From Candidatus Cryptobacteroides avistercoris (GTDB lineage Bacteria > Bacteroidota > Bacteroidia > Bacteroidales > UBA932), in the NCBI GenBank assembly GCA_017695095.1, contig JADILW010000062.1:1-44438 (forward strand): a DNA stretch of 44,438 bases, read 5' to 3'. Below the pieces are notes generated by a model. It saw only the letters and a list, made by a program, of their open reading frames with translations, was not told where the DNA came from and searched no databases. Position numbers and translations under genes: made by a program. This document shows positions 29,586 through 38,429 of the stretch, one piece after another (position 1 is the first letter of the stretch; each line of letters opens with the position of its first letter).

Positions 29586-31111
29586 TAGAGATAATGGACA
29601 CCACCCTCAGGGACGGCGAGCAGACTGCCGGGGTCTCGTTCAACGCGAGCGAGAAACTTGCCATAGCCCAGCTGCTCATTGAGGAGCTCCACGTCGACAG
29701 GGTCGAAGCGGCATCCGCCAGGGTCTCGAAAGGAGAGTCCGAGGGATTCCGCCGCATCTGCTCGTGGGCGGCCTCCTGCGGCTGTCTCGACAGGATAGAG
29801 GCACTCGGCTTCGTGGACGGGGGTGTCTCGGTCGACTGGATAGCCGGCAACGGGGGCAAGGTGGTCAACGTACTCTCCAAGGGGTCTCTACGCCACCTGA
29901 GCGGGCAGCTCCGCAAGACCCCGGAGCAGCATCTCGCCGATATCGCGGCGGTGCTGGAGCTTGCAGTCGCCAGGGGCATGACGGCCAACATCTATTTGGA
30001 GGACTGGTCCAACGGCATAGTCGATTCGCCCGACTACGTGCGCTTCCTGCTCGACGGGCTGAGCCGTCTGCCGGTCAGGAGGGTGATGCTCCCCGACACT
30101 TTGGGTATCTTCAATCCCTGGCAGGTCGAGAAATACTGCGGGGAAATGCTTTCTCTCTACCCGGATCTGCATTTCGACTTCCACGCCCACAACGACTACG
30201 GGCTTGCGGTGGCCAACACTCTCGCCGCCGCGAAAGCCGGCGTCCACGGCGTGCACACCACCGTGAACGGCCTCGGTGAAAGAGCGGGCAACGCGCCTCT
30301 CGCGAGCGTCACCGCCGGTCTGAACGACCAGGTCGGACGCCGTGTCGCCCTGGATGAAAGCCGGCTGACCCACGTGTGCAGATATGTGGAGAGCATCTCA
30401 GCTGTCAGGATACCGGGCAACGAGCCCGTGGTGGGGGAGAACGTGTTCACCCAGAGCAGCGGGGTGCATGCCGACGGCGATAAGAAGGACAACCTCTACG
30501 CCAACCGCCTGCTTCCCCAGAGATTCGGCCGCATCAGGACATACGCCCTGGGCAAGGTCAGCGGCAAGGCCAACATCATCAACAATCTCGACAAGCTAGG
30601 AATCAAGCTCACCGAGCAGCAGGTGAAGCTGGTGACCGCAAGGGTCGTGGAACTGGGCGACAAGAAGGAGACGGTGACCGCCGAGGACCTGCCTTTCATC
30701 GTGGCCGACGTCCTCAAGAGCGCCGGACCGGCGACTGCGGACAACATCCATATCGTGAACTACTCGCTCCAGCTTGCCAGAGGCATGCGCCCGGTGGCCA
30801 TAGTCAAGGTGAGCATCCACGGAAAGGAGTATGAGGCGTCATCGCCCGGCGACGGCCAGTACGACGCCTTCATGAAGGCCCTGTGGATCATCTACGCCAG
30901 GCTGGGCAAGGAGCATCCGGTGCTCACGGACTATCAGGTCAGCATTCCTCCGGGAGGAAAGACCGACGCCCTCGTGGCCACCACGATTTCGTGGAAGAAC
31001 GGGGACAGCGAATTCAAGACAAGGGGCATAGACTCCGACCAGACGGAAGCCGCCATCAAGGCTACCGTCAAGATGCTGAACATTATAGAGAACATAAACA
31101 TCAAGAACTGA
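29582..31111 (+). CDS. Second isopropylmalate/citramalate synthase family protein (LeuA2/CimA-like)
   Basis: [47 protein letters not shown]-terminal LeuA-dimer-type allosteric domain. Confidence 0.9.
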   Translation: MIEIMDTTLRDGEQTAGVSFNASEKLAIAQLLIEELHVDRVEAASARVSKGESEGFRRICSWAASCGCLDRIEALGFVDGGVSVDWIAGNGGKVVNVLSKGSLRHLSGQLRKTPEQHLADIAAVLELAVARGMTANIYLEDWSNGIVDSPDYVRFLLDGLSRLPVRRVMLPDTLGIFNPWQVEKYCGEMLSLYPDLHFDFHAHNDYGLAVANTLAAAKAGVHGVHTTVNGLGERAGNAPLASVTAGLNDQVGRRVALDESRLTHVCRYVESISAVRIPGNEPVVGENVFTQSSGVHADGDKKDNLYANRLLPQRFGRIRTYALGKVSGKANIINNLDKLGIKLTEQQVKLVTARVVELGDKKETVTAEDLPFIVADVLKSAGPATADNIHIVNYSLQLARGMRPVAIVKVSIHGKEYEASSPGDGQYDAFMKALWIIYARLGKEHPVLTDYQVSIPPGGKTDALVATTISWKNGDSEFKTRGIDSDQTEAAIKATVKMLNIIENINIKN

Positions 31112-31112
31112 A

Positions 31113-32183
31113 ATGAAACTCAGGATAGCACAGCTTCCGGGGGACGGAATCGGCCCCGAGGTCGTGGCCCAGGCGGCGAAGGCCATAGACGCCGTCTGCG
31201 CAAGATTCGGACATGAAGTCGAGTACAGATACGCAAGCGTGGGCGCCTGCGCGATCGACAGATACGGCGACGCCTTTCCCGAGGAGACCTACCGCATCTG
31301 CCTCGAAAGCGACGCGGTCCTCTTCGGAGCGGTCGGCGACCCCCGCTACGACAACGACCCCACCGCGAGGGTCAGGCCGGAGCAGGGTCTGCTCGCGATG
31401 CGCAAGAAGCTCGGGCTCTACGCAAACCTGAGGCCGGTGGAGACTTTCCCCGCCCTGATTGACAAGTCGCCTCTGAAGAGGGAGCTTGTCGAGGGGGCCG
31501 ACTTCGTGTGCGTGCGTGAGCTCACCGGAGGAATGTATTTCGGCGAGAAAGGCCGGCGCGACGACGGCGACACCGCCTACGACACCAATGTCTACAGCCG
31601 CTTCGAGATCGAGCGCATCCTCAGGCAGGCGTACTCGCTCGCCCGGCTCAGGCGGCGCCATCTGACCGTGGTCGACAAGGCCAACGTCCTCGAGTCCTCC
31701 CGTCTGTGGAGGCAGGTCGCCCAGGAGATGTCGGCCGAGTATCCTGACGTGCAGACCGACTACATGTTCGTGGACAACGCCGCCATGAAACTGATCACGA
31801 ACCCCAGGTTCTTCGACGTGCTGGTCACCGAGAACACCTTCGGCGACATCCTGACCGACGAGGCGAGCTGCATCTCCGGTTCGATGGGTCTGCTCGCGTC
31901 CGCGTCGATAGGCGAGCGCACCGGCGTCTATGAACCGATCCACGGCTCATACCCCCAGGCCGCGGGCAAGGACATCGCCAACCCGCTGGCGACGATACTT
32001 TCGGCCGCGATGATGTTCGAGACAGCCTTCGGGCTCAAGGAGGAGGGCGCGGCGCTGCGCAACGCCGTCAGGGCGAGCATCGAGGCGGGCTTCGTCACCG
32101 AGGACCTCGCCGACGGAGCCGTAGCCCGCAGGACTTCGGAGGTGGGCGACTGGGTGGCCGCAAGGATATCGGAAGAGAAATAA
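31113..32183 (+). CDS. leuB: 3-isopropylmalate dehydrogenase
   Basis: [49 protein letters not shown]. Confidence 0.97.
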   Translation: MKLRIAQLPGDGIGPEVVAQAAKAIDAVCARFGHEVEYRYASVGACAIDRYGDAFPEETYRICLESDAVLFGAVGDPRYDNDPTARVRPEQGLLAMRKKLGLYANLRPVETFPALIDKSPLKRELVEGADFVCVRELTGGMYFGEKGRRDDGDTAYDTNVYSRFEIERILRQAYSLARLRRRHLTVVDKANVLESSRLWRQVAQEMSAEYPDVQTDYMFVDNAAMKLITNPRFFDVLVTENTFGDILTDEASCISGSMGLLASASIGERTGVYEPIHGSYPQAAGKDIANPLATILSAAMMFETAFGLKEEGAALRNAVRASIEAGFVTEDLADGAVARRTSEVGDWVAARISEEK

Positions 32184-32204
32184 ACAACAAAAAATCAGAA
32201 TATC

Positions 32205-33242
32205 ATGGTAGAACTGGACTGGTCAAATCTCGCATTCAGCTATCGCAAGACCAACGCGATCATCATCAGCAGATTCAAGGACGGCAAATGGTCGGAACCC
32301 GAAATCTCCAACGACTTCGACTTCCATCTCAACGCCTTCGCCGGCGTCTTCCACTACGCCAACTCCTGCTTCGAGGGGCTCAAGGCCTTCAGGGGAGCGG
32401 ACGGGAAGGTGAGGATCTTCCGTCCCGACGAGAACGCAAGGCGCCTGATACGCAGCGCGGCGAGGATAGGCATGGCCGCACCTCCCGAGGAACTCTTCAT
32501 CAGGATGTGCCGCATGTGCGTACACGAGAACCTCGACTTCCTGCCGCCTTTCGGCTATAACGCGTCGCTCTACATACGCCCCGTGCTCGAAGGGATTAAC
32601 CCCCAGATCAACATAGTCTCCTCCGAGGAGGTGATGTTCGCGGTGATGTGCCTGCCCGTGGGGACCTACGCCGACTCGAAGCCCCTGACTCCCGTGAGCG
32701 CGGTCATCTCCAGGGACTTCGACAGGGCAGCACCCAACGGCACGGGAGCCTATAAGATCGCGGCCAACTATGCGCTCGCCTTCTATCCCTACAATGCCGC
32801 CCACCGTCTTGGCTATACCGAACTTCTCTTCCTCGACCCCGCAACCAAAACCAAGGTCGACGAGTTCGGCTCGTCCAACTTCCTCGCCATCAAGGGCGAC
32901 ACCTACGTGACCCCGCTTTCGGACAGCGTGCTGCCCTCGATAACCAACAAGTCTCTCCAGACCCTGGCCGCCGACCTCGGCCTGAAGGTTGAGAAGCGCG
33001 TGATTCCCGTGGAGGAAATCGCCGAATTCGACGAAATCGACGCCTGCGGCACAGCCGTGGTGATCACGCCTGTCAAGTCCATCGACGACAAGCCCAGGCT
33101 CGAAGGAGACGTGGTCTCAAGGACCTGGAGGATGCCTTCCGGCGACGAGTGCGGCAAGGTCAGCAGAAAGCTGTTCCAGATGATACGAGGAATCCAGAAT
33201 GGAGAGGAGCCCGACATCCACTCCTGGTGCTATGAGCTCTAG
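32205..33242 (+). CDS. ilvE: Branched-chain amino acid aminotransferase
   Basis: FAGVFHYANSCFEGLKAFRGADGKVRIFRPDENARR; fold-type IV PLP motifs GTGAYKIAANYA. Confidence 0.95.
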   Translation: MVELDWSNLAFSYRKTNAIIISRFKDGKWSEPEISNDFDFHLNAFAGVFHYANSCFEGLKAFRGADGKVRIFRPDENARRLIRSAARIGMAAPPEELFIRMCRMCVHENLDFLPPFGYNASLYIRPVLEGINPQINIVSSEEVMFAVMCLPVGTYADSKPLTPVSAVISRDFDRAAPNGTGAYKIAANYALAFYPYNAAHRLGYTELLFLDPATKTKVDEFGSSNFLAIKGDTYVTPLSDSVLPSITNKSLQTLAADLGLKVEKRVIPVEEIAEFDEIDACGTAVVITPVKSIDDKPRLEGDVVSRTWRMPSGDECGKVSRKLFQMIRGIQNGEEPDIHSWCYEL

Positions 33243-33245
33243 GCC

Positions 33246-34562
33246 ATGAAGCTGTTCAGTGATAAGCTTGTCGCCGAGGCCTGCTCAGCCTGCAACGTGT
33301 CCGACCTCTCGCACGCCACCATCGGAGAGATTCTGCTTGCCGCGCAGTATCTCGAGAACAAGACGGGCATCCCCTTCGTCCGCATGGACCAGGGCTCTCC
33401 TGGCCTGCCTGTCAACCGCTACGGCGTAGAGGCGGAGAAGAAGGCTCTCGACTCCGGCATCTGCTCGCAGTATCCCGCTGCAGAAGGGTTCAATGGGCTG
33501 AAGGAGGCCGCCTCCCGTTTCGTGAAGGCCTTCATCGACGTGGACATCGACCCGCGCGGCTGCGTGCCCACGACAGGTTCGGTGGAGGGAACCTTCGCTG
33601 CGTTCATAGCGTGTACGCAGAGGATTCCAGGCAAGGACAAGGTTCTGTTCATAGACCCGGGCTTCCCCATACAGAAGTCCCAGCTGCGCATACTCGGCAT
33701 AGAATGGCGGAACTTCGATGTCTATTCCTGGAGGGGAGCAGAGAAGCTGCGCTCCAGGCTTGAGGAGGAGCTTGCTTCCGGCGACATAGCCGCCATAATC
33801 TATTCCAACCCCGACAATCCTGCCTGGATATGCCTCGAGGAGGAGGAACTGGAGGTGATAGGCGAGCTCGCCACCAGGTATGACGCGGTGGTGCTCGAGG
33901 ATCTTGCATATTTCTGCATGGACTACCGCAAGGAGCTCGGCAGGCCGTTCGAGCCGCCGTATCTGCCCACCGTGGCGCGCTATACCGACAACTACATCCT
34001 GCTGCTCTCGGCGTCCAAGATATTCAGCTATGCCGGTCAGCGCATTGCGATGATGTGCATCAGCGACGGACTCTTCAACAGGAGATATCCCGCCCTGGCG
34101 GAGAGATACCACGACTCCGGCGTGTTCGGTGTCACCCTGACCGCCTCAATCCTCTACATGATCACCAGCGGCTGCACCTACAGCACCCAGTTCGGCTACA
34201 TGGAGATGCTGAACCTCTCCTGCGAGGGCGTCATCGATTTCGTGGGCGACACTCGGGAGTACGCGGCCAGGACGCGCCGCATCAAGGAGATCATGCTGCG
34301 CCACGGCTTCCACGTGGTCTACGACAAGGACATCGCCCAGCCCGTCGGCGACGGATTCTTCTTCACGGTCGGCTATGAGGGTCTCAGCGGCGACGAGCTT
34401 GTCGTGGAACTCATGCACTACGGCGTCAGCTGCATCAGCCTGTCGACTACCGGCAGCCTGCAGCAGGGCGTGCGCGGGTGCAGCAGCCGCATGCGCGAGG
34501 ACCTCTATCCGCTGCTCGAGGAGAGAATGGCGGAATTCGAAAAAGACCATCCCGTAAGATGA
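33246..34562 (+). CDS. Class I/II pyridoxal-phosphate-dependent aminotransferase
   Basis: YSNPDNPAWICLEEEEL; PLP-lysine region LLLSASKIFSYAGQRIAMM. Confidence 0.85.
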   Translation: MKLFSDKLVAEACSACNVSDLSHATIGEILLAAQYLENKTGIPFVRMDQGSPGLPVNRYGVEAEKKALDSGICSQYPAAEGFNGLKEAASRFVKAFIDVDIDPRGCVPTTGSVEGTFAAFIACTQRIPGKDKVLFIDPGFPIQKSQLRILGIEWRNFDVYSWRGAEKLRSRLEEELASGDIAAIIYSNPDNPAWICLEEEELEVIGELATRYDAVVLEDLAYFCMDYRKELGRPFEPPYLPTVARYTDNYILLLSASKIFSYAGQRIAMMCISDGLFNRRYPALAERYHDSGVFGVTLTASILYMITSGCTYSTQFGYMEMLNLSCEGVIDFVGDTREYAARTRRIKEIMLRHGFHVVYDKDIAQPVGDGFFFTVGYEGLSGDELVVELMHYGVSCISLSTTGSLQQGVRGCSSRMREDLYPLLEERMAEFEKDHPVR

Positions 34563-35596
34563 AATACCACAAGATTGAAATCGACGAACCCTTCGAATTC
34601 GAAGCCGGAGGGCGGCTGGACAGGCTTGAGCTCGTCTACCACACTTCAGACCGGGAATACCGCCCCGGCGAGACCGTAGTGTGGATATGCCATGCCCTCA
34701 CGGGCAATTCCAATCCCGAAGACTGGTGGCCGCAGACCGTCGGCAAGGGGAGGCTCTTCGACCCGGACAAATACTACATCGTGTGCGCCGGCATGCTGTG
34801 TTCGCCCTACGGCTCCAGCTCTCCGGCGTCCGTGAATCCCGCTACCGGCAGGCCGTATATGATGGACTTCCCCAAGACCACCGTGCGCGACGTCGTCAGG
34901 GCCAACATACTGGTGCGCAAGCACCTCGGAATCGAGCACATCGACCTTATGATAGGGCCGTCGATAGGCGGCTTCCAGGCTCTGGAATGGGTCATCATGG
35001 AGCCTGACATGGTCTCCGACGCAGTCTTTCTCGCCACCTCCACCCGCGTGACGCCCTACATGACCGCCTTCAACGAATCGCAGCGCATGGCGCTCGAGGC
35101 GGACCCGGAGTTCATGACAGCGGAAAGCCTGGATTCGGGAAAGGCCGGACTCGCCTGCGCGCGCTCCATCGCCCTGATCTCCTACAGAACCTTCGAGGGC
35201 TACAACCGCACGCAACAGGAGCCTGACAAGGAGACGCTGTTCGCGGGCCGCGCCTGCTCGTATCAGCGCTATCAGGGGAAGAAGATGGTCGACAGGTTCG
35301 ACGCCTACTGCTACTGGTATCTGACCTGGATGCTTGACAGCCAGAACGTGGGAAGGGGCCGCGGGGGAGTGGAGGCCGCGCTCGCGCAGATCAAGGCCGA
35401 CTGCCTCGTGGTGAGCATCGACAGCGACGTGCTCTTCCCGCCCGCGCACGGCAAGGCCACGGTCGCCGAGCTCCGGCATGCAAGATATGCGGAAATCAGC
35501 TCCGCCTTCGGCCACGACGGTTTCCTTATCGAGAACGACCAGCTGGTCGGCATCCTGCAGCCACTGCTAGATAAACTAGATAAATATGATCGATGA
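34559..35596 (+). CDS. metX: Homoserine O-acetyltransferase (alpha/beta hydrolase fold)
   Basis: CHALTGNSNPEDWWPQTVGKGRLFDPDKYYIVCAGMLCSPYGSSSP; LMIGPSIGGFQALEW; FGHDGFLIE. ATG overlaps the preceding stop (ATGA). Confidence 0.85.
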   Translation: MKYHKIEIDEPFEFEAGGRLDRLELVYHTSDREYRPGETVVWICHALTGNSNPEDWWPQTVGKGRLFDPDKYYIVCAGMLCSPYGSSSPASVNPATGRPYMMDFPKTTVRDVVRANILVRKHLGIEHIDLMIGPSIGGFQALEWVIMEPDMVSDAVFLATSTRVTPYMTAFNESQRMALEADPEFMTAESLDSGKAGLACARSIALISYRTFEGYNRTQQEPDKETLFAGRACSYQRYQGKKMVDRFDAYCYWYLTWMLDSQNVGRGRGGVEAALAQIKADCLVVSIDSDVLFPPAHGKATVAELRHARYAEISSAFGHDGFLIENDQLVGILQPLLDKLDKYDR

Positions 35597-35598
35597 CT

Positions 35599-35650
35599 GA
35601 CTGCGGAAGGGGTGGCTAGCCTCTCCTGAGGCAGCACCCCTTCCGCAGTC
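35599..35650 (+). repeat. Structured repeat relic E4: 16-nt inverted repeat retaining only the GGCTAG-CCTCTC end of the core
   Basis: Arms 35599-35614 GACTGCGGAAGGGGTG and 35635-35650 (exact reverse complement); interior GCTAGCCTCTCCTGAGGCAG matches the 3' core/arm junction of E3. Confidence 0.7.
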
Positions 35651-35670
35651 GACGCGATTTTGATATATAT

Positions 35671-36261
35671 ATGTCAAGTGAAAAAGAAAAATGCCGCGCA
35701 GGCGGGCTCTATGACGCCAATCACGACAGGCAGCTTATTGAGGAGAGGCTCAGGTGCAAGCGCCTGTGCTTCGAATACAACCGGCTTGACCCAGGGTTGG
35801 AGGAGCGCCGGGAGGAGATGCTGCGCGGACTGCTCGGAAAGACAGGAAAGAACTTCCTGATAGAGCAGCCGTTCCTCTGCGACTACGGCTACAATATCGG
35901 AATCGGGGAGAATTTCTACGCGAACGTCAATTGCGTGATACTCGACGAGGCCGCCGTGACTTTCGGGGACAACGTTTTCATAGGCCCGAACTGCGCCTTC
36001 TACACTGCCGCTCATCCTCTCGATGCTGGACAGCGCCGGCTCGGACTGGAGTTCGCACGCCCTATCTCCGTCGGCAGCGACGTATGGATAGGCGGCAACG
36101 TGGTCGTGCTTCCCGGAGTCACGATTGGGGACGGCTGCATCATAGGTGCGGGCAGCGTGGTGACCCGGGACATACCGGCCGGCTGTCTCGCCTTCGGCAA
36201 TCCCTGCCGCGTCATCCGCGCAGACTATGACCAGACTTGGTCGTTGTCCGATGCGCCGTAA
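35671..36261 (+). CDS. Maltose/galactoside-type O-acetyltransferase (left-handed beta-helix)
   Basis: EQPFLCDYGYNIGIGENFYANVNCVILDEAAVTFGDNVFIGPNCAFYTAAHPLDA; hexapeptide repeats. Confidence 0.9.
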   Translation: MSSEKEKCRAGGLYDANHDRQLIEERLRCKRLCFEYNRLDPGLEERREEMLRGLLGKTGKNFLIEQPFLCDYGYNIGIGENFYANVNCVILDEAAVTFGDNVFIGPNCAFYTAAHPLDAGQRRLGLEFARPISVGSDVWIGGNVVVLPGVTIGDGCIIGAGSVVTRDIPAGCLAFGNPCRVIRADYDQTWSLSDAP

Positions 36262-36373
36262 GGCCGGTGGGCTGCCTTCAAGGTTCCGCTGCGCTCCATC
36301 GATGCTCCGGAGCATCGCCCGCTCACAGCCGCGGGCGGCTAGCCTCTCAGGCAGCCCACCGGCCTTACGGCGC
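36253..36373 (+). repeat. Structured repeat copy E3: about 31-nt inverted arms around a 59-nt core
   Basis: Outer 25 nt perfectly paired (36253-36277 with 36349-36373), a 3-nt mismatch, then AGG/CCT; core 36284-36342 TTCCGCTGCGCTCCATCGATGCTCCGGAGCATCGCCCGCTCACAGCCGCGGGCGGCTAG. Confidence 0.9.
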
Positions 36374-36410
36374 GCAATACGATGAATAAGTTCAACAAAA
36401 AAGCAATAAT

Positions 36411-37067
36411 ATGATGAAAAGACTGATTTTCGCAGGCCTCGCCCTGATAGCGGGCATGCAGCTTGCCGGGGCCCAGACCCTCGAGAAGATGATCTGGTTC
36501 AACGAACCCGAACACTGGGAGATCAAGGACAACGCCCTCACGATGTCCGTCACACCTCAGAGCGACTACTGGCGCATATCCCACTACGGCTTCACCGTCG
36601 ACGACGCGCCCTTCTACTACACCACCTACGGCGGCGAATTCGAAGTCAAGGTCAAGATATCCGGCGACTACAAGGTGCGCTTCGACCAGGCCGGCCTGAT
36701 GCTCCGTATCGACAAGGAGAACTACATCAAGACCGGAATCGAATACGTGGACGGAAAGTTCAACCTCAGCACCGTGGTGACCCACCACACCTCCGACTGG
36801 AGCGTGATCACCCTCGACGAGCCCGTCCCCTACATCTGGATCAAGGCTGTGAGGAGGCTCGACGCAGTGGAGATATTCTACTCGTTCGACGATGTGAACT
36901 ACGTGATGATGCGTAACTGCTGGCTGCAGGACAACTCGCCCGTGATGGTGGGGCTCATGGCCGCATGCCCCGACGGACAGGGATTCGAAGCAAGGTTCGA
37001 GAACTTCAGCGTGAAGCACCTTCCCGACCAGCGCCGCCTGGAATGGCTCGAGGAGAATCCCGAATAA
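36411..37067 (+). CDS. Secreted DUF1349-like (concanavalin-like) protein
   Basis: Signal peptide MMKRLIFAGLALIAGMQLAGAQ, then QSDYWRISHYGF...FEVKVKISGDYKVRFDQAGLMLRIDKENYIKTGIEYVDG typical of DUF1349. Confidence 0.8.
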   Translation: MMKRLIFAGLALIAGMQLAGAQTLEKMIWFNEPEHWEIKDNALTMSVTPQSDYWRISHYGFTVDDAPFYYTTYGGEFEVKVKISGDYKVRFDQAGLMLRIDKENYIKTGIEYVDGKFNLSTVVTHHTSDWSVITLDEPVPYIWIKAVRRLDAVEIFYSFDDVNYVMMRNCWLQDNSPVMVGLMAACPDGQGFEARFENFSVKHLPDQRRLEWLEENPE

Positions 37068-37079
37068 GCGAAATTTGAT

Positions 37080-37087
37080 TATTTTTG
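37080..37087 (+). promoter_or_regulatory. Bacteroidota -7 element TATTTTTG for lysC-lysA
   Basis: TAnnTTTG match 22 nt upstream of the lysC ATG. Confidence 0.55.
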
Positions 37088-37109
37088 CACCTGCAAAAAG
37101 TGTGCAGAA

Positions 37110-38429
37110 ATGAAAGTGATGAAATTCGGCGGCACCTCCGTCGGAAACGCAGAAAGAATAAGAAACGTGGCCGGACTCTCAGCAGAATCCGGCCGCAATC
37201 TCGTCGTGGTCTCGGCCGTGTCCGGAACCACCAACTCGCTGGTTGAATTCTCCGACTACCTCTACAACGGCAACCCCGACGGAGCCAAGGACGTGGTCTC
37301 ACGCCTGGAGGCCTCCTACGACGTGCTGATCCGGGAACTCTACCATACGGAGGAGGCGGCCTGCAAGGCCAGGACCTACGTGCAGGAAGTCTTCAGCTAC
37401 CTGCGCACCATGACGCGGCAGCTCTTCACCACGACCGAGGAGAAGGTGGCGCTGGCCCAGGGAGAACTTATCTCCAGCCATCTGCTCAGCTGGTACCTCG
37501 AAGAGGCGGGCGTGAAGGTGTGCCTGCTTCCCGCCCTCGAGTTCATGAAGATCGACGGCCGCGGCGAGCCTGATACCGACTACATAAAGACGGAGCTGAA
37601 CGCCCTGATCGAAAAGCATCCCGAGGCCGAACTCTTCGTGACCCAGGGTTTCATCTGCCGCAACCTGCACCACGAGATCGACAACCTGAAGCGCGGAGGC
37701 TCCGACTATACCGCATCCCTTGTCGGGGCGGCCGTCGGCGCAGAGGAGATACAGATCTGGACCGACATCGACGGTCTGCAGAACAACGACCCCAAGATCG
37801 TCGAGAACACCGCTCCGGTGCGCCACCTCCATTTCGACGAGGCTGCCGAACTCGGATATTTCGGAGCCAAGATACTCCACCCGACCTGCATACAGCCGGC
37901 CAAGTTCGCGAACATCCCAGTGCGTCTGCTCAACACCATGGCCCCCGCCGCCCCCGGCACGCTGATCGACAACGTGCGCGACCGCGGAAGCATCAAGGCC
38001 GTGGCCGCCAAGGGCAACATCACCGCCATCAGCATACGCTCGTCGAGAATGCTCCTCGCACACGGCTTCCTGCGCCGCGTATTCGAGATTTTCGAGAGCT
38101 GGCAGACCTCCATCGACATGATCTGCACCTCCGAGGTGGGAGTGTCGGTGTCGGTCGACAACACTGCCCACCTCAATGAGATAGTCCACGACCTGAAGAA
38201 ATACGGCACCGTGACCGTCGACATGGACATGTGCATCATCTGCGTGGTCGGCGACATGGACTGGGAGAACGTGGGCTTCGAGACCCGCGCGATGGAAGCC
38301 ATGAAGGACATCCCCGTGCGCATGGTCTCCTACGGTGGAAGCAACTACAACATCTCCTTCCTGGTGAAGGACGAAGACAAGGTAAGGACCCTGAGGTCCC
38401 TCAGCAAATGCCTGTTTGAGAAATGCTGA
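37110..38429 (+). CDS. lysC: Aspartokinase (monofunctional)
   Basis: [65 protein letters not shown]-domain C-terminus. Confidence 0.95.
   Translation: MKVMKFGGTSVGNAERIRNVAGLSAESGRNLVVVSAVSGTTNSLVEFSDYLYNGNPDGAKDVVSRLEASYDVLIRELYHTEEAACKARTYVQEVFSYLRTMTRQLFTTTEEKVALAQGELISSHLLSWYLEEAGVKVCLLPALEFMKIDGRGEPDTDYIKTELNALIEKHPEAELFVTQGFICRNLHHEIDNLKRGGSDYTASLVGAAVGAEEIQIWTDIDGLQNNDPKIVENTAPVRHLHFDEAAELGYFGAKILHPTCIQPAKFANIPVRLLNTMAPAAPGTLIDNVRDRGSIKAVAAKGNITAISIRSSRMLLAHGFLRRVFEIFESWQTSIDMICTSEVGVSVSVDNTAHLNEIVHDLKKYGTVTVDMDMCIICVVGDMDWENVGFETRAMEAMKDIPVRMVSYGGSNYNISFLVKDEDKVRTLRSLSKCLFEKC

Noticed and set aside
35599-36373. Integron attC / gene-cassette interpretation of the repeats (59-nt core, 3' of ORFs, variable sequence with conserved structure)
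   Set aside because: No integrase in the window, no GTTRRRY/RYYYAAC core sites recognised, and the arms pair almost perfectly without the bulged bases of attC. Kept as a structured-repeat family of unknown mechanism.
37088-37109. Leader-peptide attenuators ahead of lysC, thrA or ilvD, by analogy to glnN
   Set aside because: Short upstream regions; no amino-acid-rich short ORF plus terminator could be found.
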